Shown piece by piece: positions 44,510 to 55,348 of a DNA stretch of 64,000 bases. Under the pieces are notes generated by a model. That model was not told the DNA's origin, ran no database searches, and saw only the letters and a list, made by a program, of their open reading frames with translations. Made by a program: the position numbers and the translations under genes. Each line of letters opens with the position of its first letter. The stretch's first letter is position 1. The DNA is from Bryobacterales bacterium KBS 96 (GTDB lineage Bacteria > Acidobacteriota > Terriglobia > Bryobacterales > Bryobacteraceae). The stretch covers positions 3,863,304-3,927,303 of the forward strand of contig KB906767.1 of assembly GCA_000381625.1 (NCBI GenBank). The letters are read 5' to 3'.

Positions 44510-46096
44510 ATGCCCCAGCGCTTCGATGTCATCGTCATCGGCGGCGGACACAACGGACTAGTCGCGGCTGCGTACCTGGCCCGCGCGGGACGCAAGGTCC
44601 TAGTGCTCGAGCGCCGCAGTCAGCTCGGCGGCTGTTGTGTTACCGAAGAACTCTGGCCGGGTTATCGTGTTTCCACGGCATCGTATCTAAGCAGCCTGCT
44701 TTCGGGCAAGGTCGTCAAAGAACTCGAACTGGAACGCTTCGGCTATCACGTCGATGCGAAAGATCCCGCATTCTTTTCGCCATTCCCGGACGGGCGTTAC
44801 CTGTTCATGTGGCAGGACGAAAAGAAAACGCTCGGGGAAATCGCCAAGTTCTCGACGTGCGATGCCGAGCGGTTTCCCGCCTATGAGGCTCACCTCGAGA
44901 AGCTCGCGCGAGTGATCGAATCCCTTTTGCTGGTGACGCCTCCAAAGTTTCCGCCCAAAAGCATTCTTCAATTTGTCGATTATCTGAAACTACTTGGCCG
45001 GATGCGTGGGCTCAAGCCACAAGAGGTGGTCGGCCTCGTGAAGATTTTCACGCAGAGCGCCGCCGATTTCCTCGATGAATGGTTTGAATCGGACGAGATT
45101 AAGGTCACGCTCGCGACGGATGCGGTCATCGGAGCGAATGGCGGCCCACGGTCGGCGGGAACGGCATACATCCTGATGCATCACTGCATGGGCGGTGTAA
45201 ACGGCAAGCGCGGTCTCTGGGGCTTTGTCCGCGGCGGGATGGGCGCCATCTCGGACGCGATTGCGGCATCCGGGCGCGCTCATGGCGCCACTTTCCGGAC
45301 GGATGCCGAAGTGGATCACGTGAAAGTCGCAAATGGGCGGGCCACTGGCGTTGTCCTTAAGAACGGCGACGAATTCGATGCGCCCCTGATCGCGAGCAAT
45401 CTCGATCCAAAGACCACGTTCCTTAGGCTGATTCCGTCGAACCACCTGGAGCCGGAGTTTCTCGAATCCATCCGGCATTTTCGTTCGGAAGGAACTTCAC
45501 TGAAGATCAATCTGGCGCTGTCGAGCTTGCCGGATTTCAAGGCGCTCCCGGGGGCGCCGGGCCCGCAACACCGCGCAACCATGCATCTTTGTCCGTCGAT
45601 GGAATATGTGGAGCGCGCCTGGGACGATGCCAAGTACGGCATGCCATCGCGGTCGCCGCTGCTTGAGCTGACCTCTCCCACGCAGTACGATGCTTCGCTT
45701 GCGCCGCCGGGCAAACACATTATCGGCATCTTTTTGCAGTACGCGCCATACACATTGCGCGAAGGAAACTGGGACGAATTGCGAGCGCCATTTGCGCGCC
45801 GCGTCTTCGACATTATCGATGAGTACGCACCTGGATTTTCGAGCGCCATCGAACACGTTCACGTTTTGACTCCGCTCGACATCGAGCGCGAATTCGGGAT
45901 CGCCGGCGGCAATATTTTCCACGGCGAAATGAGCCTCGACCAGATGTTCTCGCTGCGACCGCTGGCGAGCCTGGCCCAGTACCGGACCCCGATTCACGGG
46001 CTATTTCTTTGCGGCAGCGGAACGCATCCGGGCGGCGGCGTCATTGGCGCTCCCGGCCATAACGCCGCCCAGGAGATGCTCAAATTTCGGGCCTGA
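44510..46096 (+). CDS. NAD(P)/FAD-dependent oxidoreductase, PYROXD2 / phytoene-desaturase-like
   Basis: 528 residues. N-terminal FAD motif VIGGGHNGLVAAAYLARAG and LERRSQLGGCCVTEELWPG, then a long substrate domain, and the C-terminal FAD block LFLCGSGTHPGGGVIGAPGHNAA split at GG. This set is typical of the PYROXD2 branch rather than of CrtI itself. Substrate unknown; no carotenoid genes are nearby. Lies 61 bases after glgB, same strand. Confidence 0.85.
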   Translation: MPQRFDVIVIGGGHNGLVAAAYLARAGRKVLVLERRSQLGGCCVTEELWPGYRVSTASYLSSLLSGKVVKELELERFGYHVDAKDPAFFSPFPDGRYLFMWQDEKKTLGEIAKFSTCDAERFPAYEAHLEKLARVIESLLLVTPPKFPPKSILQFVDYLKLLGRMRGLKPQEVVGLVKIFTQSAADFLDEWFESDEIKVTLATDAVIGANGGPRSAGTAYILMHHCMGGVNGKRGLWGFVRGGMGAISDAIAASGRAHGATFRTDAEVDHVKVANGRATGVVLKNGDEFDAPLIASNLDPKTTFLRLIPSNHLEPEFLESIRHFRSEGTSLKINLALSSLPDFKALPGAPGPQHRATMHLCPSMEYVERAWDDAKYGMPSRSPLLELTSPTQYDASLAPPGKHIIGIFLQYAPYTLREGNWDELRAPFARRVFDIIDEYAPGFSSAIEHVHVLTPLDIEREFGIAGGNIFHGEMSLDQMFSLRPLASLAQYRTPIHGLFLCGSGTHPGGGVIGAPGHNAAQEMLKFRA

Positions 46097-46146
46097 ACAG
46101 ATCGGGTTTCGCGCGCGCCGGTTATCGCCTCCGCAAATGCGAAATC

Positions 46147-46980
46147 GTGTTGATTGGTTATTTCTTCTATTTGGCGGCAATCGCTCCGTTGTTCCGCGAC
46201 CGGCCCCGGGCCGATGCCCGCATTCTCGCGATTGCCGGCGCGGCTACGTCGGCGATTCTGCTTCTCGCGTGGCTCGATTCCCGCTTGCGGCATGCCGGGT
46301 TCGGCATCGCTCGCGATTGGGTTGCGCTCGGCCTGGTGCTTGCCGCATACCGCTCGCTCGATTTGTTTTCGCCTTCAAACTACACGTTCGCGCTGGAGCG
46401 GTCTTGGATTGTGTGGGACCATCTCGTTCTCGATCATTGGGGCCTTCGGAGAGCAATCGAATCGTCCGGCCCCGCTCTGCCCACGTATCTTGAATTTTGT
46501 TACCTCCTTACCTCCGGCGCTGGTGTGTATGGTTTGGCTGCGCTCTACGTGCGGCGCAAGCGTAACGTAGCCGGAGAGTTTCTATTCATCTACATTTTGG
46601 GAACCCTGCTTGCCTATGCAATGATTCCGTGGTTTCCCTCGGAGCCTCCACGGACCGTTTTCCCATTGATTGATAGCCCCCAGGTGCTAACGGCGATCCG
46701 CCGCTACAACCTCGACGTGTTGGCTCATGCCGGAATACACGCAGGCGTTTTCCCGAGCGCGCATGTTTCTTCCACGTTTTCCGCGGCGTGGGGCATGTTT
46801 GCCGTTCTGCCGAAGCGAAAGTTGTTTGGATGGGTGTTCCTGTTCTACGCCGCGAGTGTGGCGGTTGCGACGGTATATGGGCGCTATCATTTCGCGGTCG
46901 ATGCGATTGCGGGCATCGTGGTCAGTATTGCCGCGGTCGTGATTGCAGCGTATTTGAAAAGACTTCCAATGCAGAAGTGA
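46147..46980 (+). CDS. PAP2-superfamily (PAP2_3-like) membrane protein
   Basis: 277 residues, about six helices. PAP2-type residues are visible as PSAHVSSTFSAAW (variant of PSGH) and VYGRYHFAVDAIAG (variant of SR-x5-H-x3-D); the first KxxxxxxRP motif is replaced by SEPPRTVFP-type sequence. This layout matches inositol-phosphorylceramide-synthase-like PAP2_3 proteins, so a lipid phosphotransferase or phosphatase role is likely. Start uncertain: GTG 46147 or TTG 46150; the frame is open further upstream. 50 bases after the preceding gene. Confidence 0.72.
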   Translation: MLIGYFFYLAAIAPLFRDRPRADARILAIAGAATSAILLLAWLDSRLRHAGFGIARDWVALGLVLAAYRSLDLFSPSNYTFALERSWIVWDHLVLDHWGLRRAIESSGPALPTYLEFCYLLTSGAGVYGLAALYVRRKRNVAGEFLFIYILGTLLAYAMIPWFPSEPPRTVFPLIDSPQVLTAIRRYNLDVLAHAGIHAGVFPSAHVSSTFSAAWGMFAVLPKRKLFGWVFLFYAASVAVATVYGRYHFAVDAIAGIVVSIAAVVIAAYLKRLPMQK

Positions 46981-47103
46981 TCGACATCCGCGGCGCCTGC
47001 AACACAATGGCGCGAATGAGCATCAGACCTTAGTGCATGATTCGATACGCTTTTAGACGTTGACGCGAGAGAGCGATCCACTGTTCAGAAAAGAGGATTA
47101 AAA

Positions 47104-48081
47104 GTGCAACTTGGAATAATTGGGCTCGGACGAATGGGCGCCAACATGATGCGCCGCCTGATGAAAGGCGGACATGAGGGCGTGGTTTACGACCAGGATG
47201 CGGCTCGCGTAAAAGAACTTGCCGCCGCGGGCGCCACAGGAGCCGCCGACGTTGAATCTCTGGTAAGAAGTCTCAAGGCTCCACGTACGGTCTGGGTGAT
47301 GCTGCCTTCCGGCGAGATCACGGAGAACATGGTTTCTCAATTGCGGGATCTTCTGGATCCGGGCGACGCCATTATCGACGGCGGCAATTCTTATTTCAAG
47401 GACGATGTACGGCGCGGCAAGCTGGCGGCGGATAAGGGAATCGACTATGTGGACGTCGGCACAAGCGGCGGCGTTTGGGGTCTGGAACGCGGCTACTGTC
47501 TCATGGTCGGCTGCAAAGAAAAGGTCTTTGCGCGGCTGGAGCCAATCTTCAAGACGCTCGCGCCTGGGCAGGGCGCTATCCCTCTGACGCCCGGACGCAA
47601 ACGAACTACGGCCGAGGATGGCTACATCCACTGCGGCCCGACGGGCTCGGGACACTTTGTCAAGATGGTGCATAACGGCATCGAATATGGCCTGATGCAA
47701 GCCTACGCCGAAGGGTTCGACATCCTGAAGGGCGCAACGTCAAAAGAGCTACCGGAAGAATACCGGTTCGACCTCAAAATGGCGGAGGTCGCCGAGGTAT
47801 GGAGGCGCGGCAGCGTGGTGGGATCGTGGCTGCTCGACTTGTCCTCAATGGCTCTGGCCGAAAATCCAACGCTGTCGAACTTTACGGGATATGTTCAGGA
47901 TTCCGGCGAGGGCCGCTGGACGATTCAGGCCGCGCTCGAAGAAGCCGTGCCTGCATCGATTCTGACGGCCTCGCTGTACACGCGTTTCCGGTCACGGCAG
48001 GAGAGTACGTTTGCCGAAAAGATGCTTTCCGCAATGCGATTCAAATTCGGGGGCCATATTGAGCGGCCAACAGGAGGCTAA
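47104..48081 (+). CDS. gnd: 6-phosphogluconate dehydrogenase, decarboxylating (short GntZ/YqeC type)
   Basis: Oxidises 6-phosphogluconate to ribulose-5-phosphate with CO2 release. 325 residues, the short NAD-linked type rather than the 470-residue classic form. N-terminal GLGRMGANM Rossmann motif, GGNSYFKDD, and the 6PGDH signature [17 protein letters not shown] with catalytic Lys and substrate Asn. GTG start with AGGA upstream. zwf follows after 12 bases, so the two make an oxidative pentose phosphate operon; the lactonase (pgl) is not present. Confidence 0.95.
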   Translation: MQLGIIGLGRMGANMMRRLMKGGHEGVVYDQDAARVKELAAAGATGAADVESLVRSLKAPRTVWVMLPSGEITENMVSQLRDLLDPGDAIIDGGNSYFKDDVRRGKLAADKGIDYVDVGTSGGVWGLERGYCLMVGCKEKVFARLEPIFKTLAPGQGAIPLTPGRKRTTAEDGYIHCGPTGSGHFVKMVHNGIEYGLMQAYAEGFDILKGATSKELPEEYRFDLKMAEVAEVWRRGSVVGSWLLDLSSMALAENPTLSNFTGYVQDSGEGRWTIQAALEEAVPASILTASLYTRFRSRQESTFAEKMLSAMRFKFGGHIERPTGG

Positions 48082-48093
48082 TAGGACGAGGAT

Positions 48094-49614
48094 ATGGAGA
48101 ACCCGACTACGATCGGGGAGCAGGGGCGCTCCGGCGACCCGTGCATCCTCGTTATCTTTGGCGCATCCGGCGATCTTACGAAACGAAAGCTGCTGCCCGC
48201 GCTCTATAATCTCGCGCGAAAAAAGCTGCTTCCGGCCAATTTCGCTCTTATTGGGATTGCGCTCGACACCATCGGCGAGGAAGCGTTTCGAGCTAGAGTG
48301 CAGGAAGATTTGAGGCAGTTTGGCGGGGCGCCGGAAACGTGCGAGTTTTGCGACTGGCTCGTGCAGCGGCTATATTACCTCGCGGGCGACTTTCGCGATA
48401 CGAATGTCTATACGCAGCTCGGCGCTCTGCTCACGTCGCTGGATGAAAAGCACGATACGCACGGGAAGTACTTCTACTATCTCGCCACGCTTCCGCAATT
48501 CTTTGCGGAGATTATCAAGCAACTGGGCGCCGCGAGGCTGACTGATGAATCGAACGGCGAATGGCGCCGGGTCGTGATTGAGAAACCGTTCGGCAACGAT
48601 CTGGAATCGGCGTGTGCGCTGAATCATGAGATCAGGCAAGTGCTTGCCGAGCGGCAGATTTATCGGATCGATCATTACCTCGGCAAAGAAACCGTTCAGA
48701 ATATCTTGGTGTTCCGCTTCTCGAACGGCATCTTTGAGCCGATCTGGAACCGGCGCTACATCGATCACGTGCAGATCACGGTGGCAGAGAGCCTTGGCGT
48801 CGAACAGCGTGGGGGCTATTACGATCATGCCGGCGCCCTGCGCGACATGGTTCCGAACCACATCCTGCAGCTTGTTACCTTGACGGCGATGGAGCCGCCG
48901 ATCTCTTTCCAGGCGGATGCAGTGCGGGACGAGCAGTCCAAGATCCTGCACGCCATTCAGCATCTGGCCCCCGAAGACGTGCTGTCGCGCGCCGTTCGCG
49001 GCCAGTATGGAGAGGGGCAGGAGGATGGGAGTCCGGTTCCCGCCTACAACGCCGAACCCAAGGTGTCACGCGATTCCCATACGGAAACGTTCGTCGCGTT
49101 GAAGCTCTCGATTGATAACTGGCGCTGGGCGGACGTGCCGTTCTACATACGAACGGGAAAGCGGCTTGCCAAGCGCGCCACGGAAGTGGCGATTCAGTTC
49201 CGCCGCGCGCCGTTTGTGCTGTTTCGTGAAACGCCTGTGGATCATCTGACGCCGAATCTGCTGGTTCTCCACATTCAGCCGGATGAAGGCATCTCGCTCC
49301 GCTTCGGGGCAAAAATACCGGGGCCGATTGTGCGTGTGGGGTCGGTTGACATGGACTTTCAATACACCGACTATTTCGGGAGCGAAGCCAGCACGGGGTA
49401 CGAACGTTTGTTGTACGACTGCATGGTCGGTGACGCCACGCTTTTCCAGCGAGCCGATATGGTGGAAGCCGGCTGGAGCGTGGTGCAGCCGATCCTGGAC
49501 GTTTGGAAAGCTCTTCCGCCGCGAAATTTTCCGAACTACACGGCGGGTTCCTGGGGGCCGAAAGAAGCTGACGATTTGGTGCGCCGGGACGGGCGAACCT
49601 GGCATCAGTCCTAA
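48094..49614 (+). CDS. zwf: Glucose-6-phosphate 1-dehydrogenase
   Basis: 506 residues. N-terminal NADP-binding [21 protein letters not shown] split at the TKRK, and the substrate signature [13 protein letters not shown] containing the catalytic His; downstream C-terminal domain intact to its stop. First enzyme of the oxidative pentose phosphate pathway, 12 bases after gnd. Confidence 0.97.
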   Translation: MENPTTIGEQGRSGDPCILVIFGASGDLTKRKLLPALYNLARKKLLPANFALIGIALDTIGEEAFRARVQEDLRQFGGAPETCEFCDWLVQRLYYLAGDFRDTNVYTQLGALLTSLDEKHDTHGKYFYYLATLPQFFAEIIKQLGAARLTDESNGEWRRVVIEKPFGNDLESACALNHEIRQVLAERQIYRIDHYLGKETVQNILVFRFSNGIFEPIWNRRYIDHVQITVAESLGVEQRGGYYDHAGALRDMVPNHILQLVTLTAMEPPISFQADAVRDEQSKILHAIQHLAPEDVLSRAVRGQYGEGQEDGSPVPAYNAEPKVSRDSHTETFVALKLSIDNWRWADVPFYIRTGKRLAKRATEVAIQFRRAPFVLFRETPVDHLTPNLLVLHIQPDEGISLRFGAKIPGPIVRVGSVDMDFQYTDYFGSEASTGYERLLYDCMVGDATLFQRADMVEAGWSVVQPILDVWKALPPRNFPNYTAGSWGPKEADDLVRRDGRTWHQS

Positions 49615-49691
49615 CGCTATCGGGGAAGCTTACGGCGAAATAGCGACTGTCGGCTTTGGGCGCGGCGCGCCTATCCTAAAAGCTTGCAGTC

Positions 49692-50987
49692 ATGATAAGC
49701 ACCGAACTGTATCAGCAATGGGATGATCTGTCCGAATCGGAGCGCGTCGACGCGTTCCGGGAGCTTCCACGCGAGCGCGCCGATGAATTCTTTCTCGGGT
49801 TGAGCAGCCGGGATCAGGTCGGGCTATTGCTTGCTCTGCCGGAAAGTGAGCGGCGAAGCTGGCTGCGATTGCTGCCGCCGGACGATGCCGCCGACGTACT
49901 CCAACTTGCTCCGGAAGAGGAGCGCGCAAATCTCGCGGCGCAGTTGGATGACGTCACTCGCCGTGAAGTGAACGCCCTGCTTGCTTACAAGGAGGACGCG
50001 GCCGGTGGGTTGATGAATCCTCGTTTCGCCCGCGTCCGCCCCGACATGACGATTGACGAGGCGATCAGCTATCTGCGGCGCCAGGCGGATCATCTGGAAA
50101 CATTGCATTACATTTACGTTCTGGATGGATCGCAACATTTGCTAGGCGTCCTGGGTTTCCGCGATCTGTTTTCGGCCGATCGATGGAAGCTGGTCAGAGA
50201 TGTGATGCGAACGGAATTCATCTCGGTCTCCGAGCACACGGATCAGGAAGTCGTGGCCCGTCTGTTCAGCAAGCATCATCTGCTCGCCATTCCCGTGCTC
50301 GACGGCGATGGACGCATGCAGGGCATCGTCACGGTGGACGATATCGTGGAGGTGGTCGAGCAAGAGGCAAGCGAAGACATCCAAAAAGTAGGAGGCATGG
50401 AAGCGCTGGACGGCCCTTACCTTCAGATGCGATTTTGGCAGATGGTAAGGAAGCGGGCCGGGTGGCTCACTATCTTGTTCATAGGCGAAATGCTCACCGC
50501 AACCGCCATGGGACATTTCGAAGAGGAAATTGAGCGCGCGGTTGTGCTGGCCCTTTTCGTGCCGCTGATCATCAGCAGCGGAGGCAATTCCGGTTCGCAG
50601 GCGACCACGCTTGTCATTCGCGCCATGGCTTTGGGCGAGTTGCGCCTCCGCGATTGGTGGAGAGTCGTTTCACGAGAATTGGCCGCCGGCCTCGTTCTCG
50701 GAAGCGTCCTCGGCGCCATCGGAATGACGCGTATCGTGGTTTGGCAGGCGTTTTGGAAAACGTACGGCGAGCACTACGTATTCGTAGGCTTGACTGTGGC
50801 GTGTAGCCTGATCGGCGTCGTCTTGTTTGGAACGATTGCCGGATCGATGCTCCCGTTTGTGCTGCGCCGGATGGGCCTCGACCCCGCCAGCGCCTCAGCG
50901 CCATTTGTAGCGACTCTAGTGGATGTAACGGGTCTCGTGATTTATTTCACGATCGCAAGCGTCATCCTGCGCGGAACGCTGCTGTGA
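49692..50987 (+). CDS. mgtE: Magnesium transporter MgtE
   Basis: 431 residues: helical N domain (1 to about 120, including LLRLLPPDDAADVLQ-type repeats), a CBS pair (DLFSADRWKLVRDVM; VTVDDIVEVVEQEASEDIQKV split), a plug region, and five C-terminal helices with the pore motif PLIISSGGNSGSQA. Opens at low cytosolic magnesium. Not in an operon with zwf: 77 bases separate them and functions differ. Confidence 0.95.
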   Translation: MISTELYQQWDDLSESERVDAFRELPRERADEFFLGLSSRDQVGLLLALPESERRSWLRLLPPDDAADVLQLAPEEERANLAAQLDDVTRREVNALLAYKEDAAGGLMNPRFARVRPDMTIDEAISYLRRQADHLETLHYIYVLDGSQHLLGVLGFRDLFSADRWKLVRDVMRTEFISVSEHTDQEVVARLFSKHHLLAIPVLDGDGRMQGIVTVDDIVEVVEQEASEDIQKVGGMEALDGPYLQMRFWQMVRKRAGWLTILFIGEMLTATAMGHFEEEIERAVVLALFVPLIISSGGNSGSQATTLVIRAMALGELRLRDWWRVVSRELAAGLVLGSVLGAIGMTRIVVWQAFWKTYGEHYVFVGLTVACSLIGVVLFGTIAGSMLPFVLRRMGLDPASASAPFVATLVDVTGLVIYFTIASVILRGTLL

Positions 50988-51629
50988 GAGAATTGGGACT
51001 CACCGGAAGCATTTGAACATTTTATGAGCTATTTCCGCACCAATTCGCTCAGCCGGCCAGCTAGTTGAATAGGACAACTCCTGCTGCCACGGCAACCGCA
51101 TTGGCGCTTAGACTGAAAGCCATACAAAATGCTTCACAATTGTTCGTCGCCCGATCCGGGCCATCACACGCGCTCCGTCCGCAGAATTCTCAATTTGAAA
51201 AGGCTGCATGGCCGTAGTCTGATCTAACATGTAGTTGTCAAAATCAGAAACTTGCGTTCCTTCGTGCGCAGCATCAATCGCGCACGCGTTAGCTCCATGG
51301 TTCTCTTTGTCCGGATCGATCGTGATATTGAACAGGATTCGCCAGACCTCCCGTTGGGGATTCGACGATCGCTCACGCGCGATACGCCGCCATGCTCTGT
51401 TTGGAGGCTGGCGAAACACCCAAACTCAAACTTCCGAACGCCCGCTGCTTTTTGAGCGCTTCAGCACATGAATGTCTGGTCGAAGCCCTGTTCTTTCGAT
51501 CCCTCCGGATCCTGCCCGTTCGCCGCTGCTGACCGTACCTATCTGCCGGGTTCTCCCAAGCCACCCGGGGCGCCTCCGTGCGCCCAGACTAACTAATTTT
51601 GCTTCGCCCTTGACAATTACCTACCATGA
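50988..51629. other. Low-complexity/decayed region before the Rhs remnant
   Basis: About 640 bases without an intact recognisable gene. On the minus strand, positions 51108-51419 encode a 103-codon frame with a possible degraded metallopeptidase motif HEGTQ in the segment DAAHEGTQVSDFDNYM; in-frame similarity cannot be judged by eye, and it may be an eroded toxin or Rhs-associated domain. Just upstream of the Rhs remnant an in-frame TGA (51627-51629) interrupts any extension. Confidence 0.35.
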
Positions 51630-53466
51630 ACGTCCCTGGTCTCCCCGGCCGGGAGCACGTACACGTTCGGCTACACGTACAATTTGGCAGGCGCGCTGAC
51701 ATCTGAAACGTTTCCCTCCGGTCGCAAGCTGACCTATGGCTACGATGGCGCGGGCCGCGAGAATTACCTGAATGGGGCGGTAGGAGGTCAGAGCAAGGAT
51801 TACGTAACTTATGTGAGCTATGCCCCCGATAATCAGATGTATTTAATTGGATATGGTAATAATACTTGGCGGGCGGCATCGTACAATGAACGCCTGCAAG
51901 TAACGGCCACTTGGGATGAACTGAGTCATGACACCAGTCAGGCGATTCGATACAACTCCTATGATTGGGGAACGACAAACAACAACGGAACATTGCGTGG
52001 ACAAAAGCTCTATTATGGCGGCCCCGGCGTTTACGATCAGCTTCCCAGTTTCACTCAGGCATTCGACTATGACGCGCTGAACCGGCTGACCTCGGCCACT
52101 GACTCCGGAGGTTGGTCGCGGACGTTTGGGTACGATCGATACGGAAATATGTGGGTTCCAAAGCACGACCGGCATTCCGTTGCAAGGCGGAACGGTAGCG
52201 ACGGTCAACAATTACAACGCCGCAACCAATCGAATCAACGGCGCTTCCTACGATGCGGCTGGCAATTTAACATCGTTCACGGGCAGCGCTCTGACCTACG
52301 ATGCGGAGAACCGAATTACGAGCGCCTCGCAAACCGGCATCGGGAGCCTGTATTATTTCTACGACGGCGCGGGCCGCCGGGTGCAGGAGGTCTCGACGTA
52401 CAATGTCGAAAAAGTGTTCGTTTACGATGCGTTCGGTCAAATGGCGGCGGAATACTCTCTCGGCGCGCAAAGCCCGCCATGTACGACCTGCTACATCGCA
52501 ACCGATCACCTCGGTTCGACGCGGCTGGTGACGGACCAGAACGCGAACGTGGTCGCCCGCCACGATTATCTGCCGTTCGGCGAGGAGATCGCGGCGAACA
52601 CGGGCGGCCGCGACGGCACCTTCGGCACACAGGATTTCGTGAACCAGAAATTCACGGGTCAGGAGCGGGATTCGGAAACGGGGTTGGATTTCTTCCAGGC
52701 CCGGTATTTCAGCGCGGCGCTGGGAAGATTCAACAGTCCGGACCCCAGCAACGCGGGAGCGAATCTGTTCAATCCGCAGAGCTGGAATGCGTATACGTAT
52801 GCCTTCAACAATCCGCTGACTCTTATCGATCCAAGCGGCACGAGCCCATTCGATGGATTTAACCCTTCGCCAGACGACCCCTGCGCCGATGATCCGTTTA
52901 TTTGTGGCGATCCGGGATTTCCCTATCCCGACTTTCCTTCTCCATGGCCTTCTGAGCAGCCGCAGCCACAACCACCGCCGCCTCCTCCGCCACCTGCGCC
53001 CATCGTGATTCCACATAGTGGCGGATCTTATGCCCAAGGGCAGTGGGGATCGTTCCCCAACGACGGTGAAACCCTAGGCTTGCCAGCGGGAATGAATATA
53101 CCGGGACCGCTGTCGTTAGAAGCGCTTGCGCCCGAGAGCTTTGCCGATTCTCAGCAGCAAATTCAATCTCTCTATGAACGAATTTTAGAGCATTTGAGGA
53201 AGATCGAGGCGAATCCTAACAGTCAGGATATTGCTCACTGGGAAGTGGAGGTCCGCGCGTGGATTAGGGAGATTTCACGAAAAGCTACAAAGGTGACCCA
53301 AAAACGGGCGCCTGGTGCGACGGACAGGTATTTACAGCGCGTTATTGGAGTCACGTTGAGCGATCTCGAAAATCTGCTGTCCTCCCCGATTATCATCGTC
53401 AACCCGTGTCTCACTAATCCCACTCTACGTTTCTGCCGGCCATCTAGCGGACCTGTGGCGATGTAG
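51630..53466 (+). pseudogene. Rhs-family 3' remnant, frameshifted
   Basis: YD-repeat Rhs core without an N-terminus: repeats such as YTFGYTYNLAGALTSETFP and YDALNRLTSATDSGG in one frame run to about 52160, then the reading moves to another frame (YDAAGNLTSFTGSALTYDAEN, YDAFGQMAAEYS). An extra base in the AAA at 52160-52162 accounts for the shift. The core ends in the usual DPSGTSPFDGF boundary, followed by a proline-rich linker (PQPQPPPPPPPPAP) and about 160 residues of C-terminal tip. Typical Rhs proteins exceed 1,000 residues; this has about 610. Confidence 0.75.
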
Positions 53467-53490
53467 CCATGAACGAGGAAGGCCATCAAT

Positions 53491-54069
53491 ATGTCTGAGC
53501 AACTGGACAAGCTCGTAGAGCACTTGACGAACTATCGGGCAACTATGGATCGGCTTTTCTCTGGGGACTCAGTAACCCCATGTGAGTGCAGGCGCTACTT
53601 CTTTGATCTCCTAGTTTCTGTTGCCAATCTCTATGCGAATACAATTTCGGCGGCAGAAGAGTTGCGGGTCTCTTCAACACCTTCACATGCACCTAAGACA
53701 GATCAAGATGCGAAGATCGAAAGCATTGCCGAGGATGCGTTGCGCAGGCGCTTTCGAGAGAGACTTCAGTCGTTTCCCTGGTCGTCTTTCGAGGCGGAGA
53801 ATGCTTTTTCGGTATTTACGGGGCTCAATACAACAGAGGATTACCTGCGGAGATTTTCACTTCATCTTCCAGAAATCTATACCGAGAGTCTGCGGTTAGA
53901 GCAAGACGTTCACGCCTTCGCTAAGTATTCAGATGGCCGGTCAAGAGCTGACCTGCTTGTTGGACTTCAGCACGTCAGCCGAAACCACATAAGCTTCGTA
54001 ATACAAGCCTTGGAATGGGCGGCAGACCTCGATAGCTGGAATGATTATCTTGATGAAAGTGACTATTAG
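53491..54069 (+). CDS. Probable Rhs-tip immunity protein (DUF5063-like)
   Basis: 192 residues, soluble, acidic, no signal peptide. Begins MSEQLDKLVEHLTNYRATMD and contains SFHLPEIYTESLRLEQD-like helices that resemble DUF5063 proteins found as immunities beside Rhs tips; the match is by eye. It starts 24 bases after the Rhs stop on the same strand, the standard toxin/immunity arrangement, and its DNA is visibly more AT-rich than its neighbours (the line at 53641 is 50% GC). The function is inferred from context. Confidence 0.5.
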   Translation: MSEQLDKLVEHLTNYRATMDRLFSGDSVTPCECRRYFFDLLVSVANLYANTISAAEELRVSSTPSHAPKTDQDAKIESIAEDALRRRFRERLQSFPWSSFEAENAFSVFTGLNTTEDYLRRFSLHLPEIYTESLRLEQDVHAFAKYSDGRSRADLLVGLQHVSRNHISFVIQALEWAADLDSWNDYLDESDY

Positions 54070-54149
54070 GGAGGAACTATACAGCCGCGCATAAATAAAG
54101 GGACAACTGTGGCATACTGGTTCAGAGTCCTTATGGTGCCACGCTAAGA

Positions 54150-54278
54150 ACTGGGGGACGGAGCACTCATTTCCCCATTACTTATCAACCAATCGCGAAC
54201 GGCGTTTCGACACGCTATAAGTACGGCGACCCACTCGATCGTGTCACGCTCATCAGGCAGCATTCACAGGAATTTTGA
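54150..54278 (+). pseudogene. Second Rhs repeat fragment
   Basis: Reading from about 54150 gives TGGRSTHFPITYQPIANGV then TRYKYGDPLDRVTLIRQ before a stop at 54276-54278. The Y-x-Y-G-D-P-L-D-R-x-T pattern is an Rhs/YD repeat. It has no start and is not continuous with the remnant upstream of the immunity gene. Short, so only moderately supported. Confidence 0.5.
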
Positions 54279-54370
54279 AATTTCTTTCTCTTGCGTATCA
54301 GCGACTTCCGCCGCTGCCGCCTACTGTCCGTCTGCTTTTGGCGCCTATGCTCACAAGCAGAGGATCATTC

Positions 54371-55165
54371 ATGGCTTCCAAAAAGAATCCGTCGCCAACC
54401 GCAAGCGAGCCCTCGCACCGCAGTGAGGCGCCGCCCAATCCCGTAACCACCATCCGCCGCCCGCCGTCCGAAGCCCAGCTTCGCGCCAATCGCCTGAACG
54501 CGCAGAAATCAACCGGGCCGCGCACCGAGGAAGGCAAGCAGCGCGCCTCGCTAAACGCCACCCGCCACGGCCTCACTGCCCAGGTCCTTACGCTCACTCC
54601 CGAGGAGTTGAAAGCTCTTCAATTACTCATTGGCGATTTCGAAAAGCAGTATCAACCGGCGAACACACAGGAGAAGCATCTGGTCCACATGCTTGCCCAA
54701 CTGCAGTACCGTTTGCATCGCATCATGGCGACCGAGCACAATCTGTTCGCCATCGGCCTCACCGAAAACTCTGAGTTCTGGGACGTCAATCATCCCGGAG
54801 CACAGACCGCCTTCGTTCTCGCCGAAACGCTGCGCCGATCCAAGGACCCGTTGCTCACGCTTTCCATCTACGAACAGCGCCTGATGCGCCAATACCAGAA
54901 AGTGCTCAAAATGTTGCGCGAAGTCCAGGCCGAGCGCAAAGCCCAGGAAGCACGCGAGCAGGAAGCGATCTACGAAGTCGGTATGTGCCATCTGGTCGCC
55001 GGTAAGGAGTTCTCGCCGGCCGAGTTTGGCTTCGTTTGTTCGAATGTGGAAGCCGAGACGATCGTCAAGCGCAAATGGACGCTTGAACACGCCAACAACG
55101 CTCACACCTGGAACTTCGATCGCGAATCCTGCGGGCCCGCTCTGGCGTTTTCGTCTGCGTCTTAG
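54371..55165 (+). CDS. Conserved protein of unknown function, 'SGPRT-EEGK' family
   Basis: 264 residues. Contains LRANRLNAQKSTGPRTEEGK then QRASLNATRHGLTA at about 38-72, the signature of a family found in many copies in Acidobacteria and Planctomycetes. The rest is helical, with a charged coiled stretch (REVQAERKAQEAREQEAI) near 210. Function unknown; the family is often near mobile or variable DNA. ATG 54371 gives the conserved start (MASKKNPSP); an upstream in-frame ATG at 54275 would add 32 unconserved residues. Confidence 0.75.
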   Translation: MASKKNPSPTASEPSHRSEAPPNPVTTIRRPPSEAQLRANRLNAQKSTGPRTEEGKQRASLNATRHGLTAQVLTLTPEELKALQLLIGDFEKQYQPANTQEKHLVHMLAQLQYRLHRIMATEHNLFAIGLTENSEFWDVNHPGAQTAFVLAETLRRSKDPLLTLSIYEQRLMRQYQKVLKMLREVQAERKAQEAREQEAIYEVGMCHLVAGKEFSPAEFGFVCSNVEAETIVKRKWTLEHANNAHTWNFDRESCGPALAFSSAS

Positions 55166-55348
55166 CTTCCGTTTCGTCGCGGGTGCGCCGTGCGTCAATT
55201 TCTCCTGGTTTCCCGGCGCCCGGCCGCAAGAACCCTTTCCTGACGCAAGGCGGCTCCGTGTCGAAGCTGCTCGGGTTCGACATGCCGCTTCCGCTCTTCA
55301 CCTAATCTTCAGCCGCTCCTGCCATGATGTGTATAAGTCCGTATCTTC

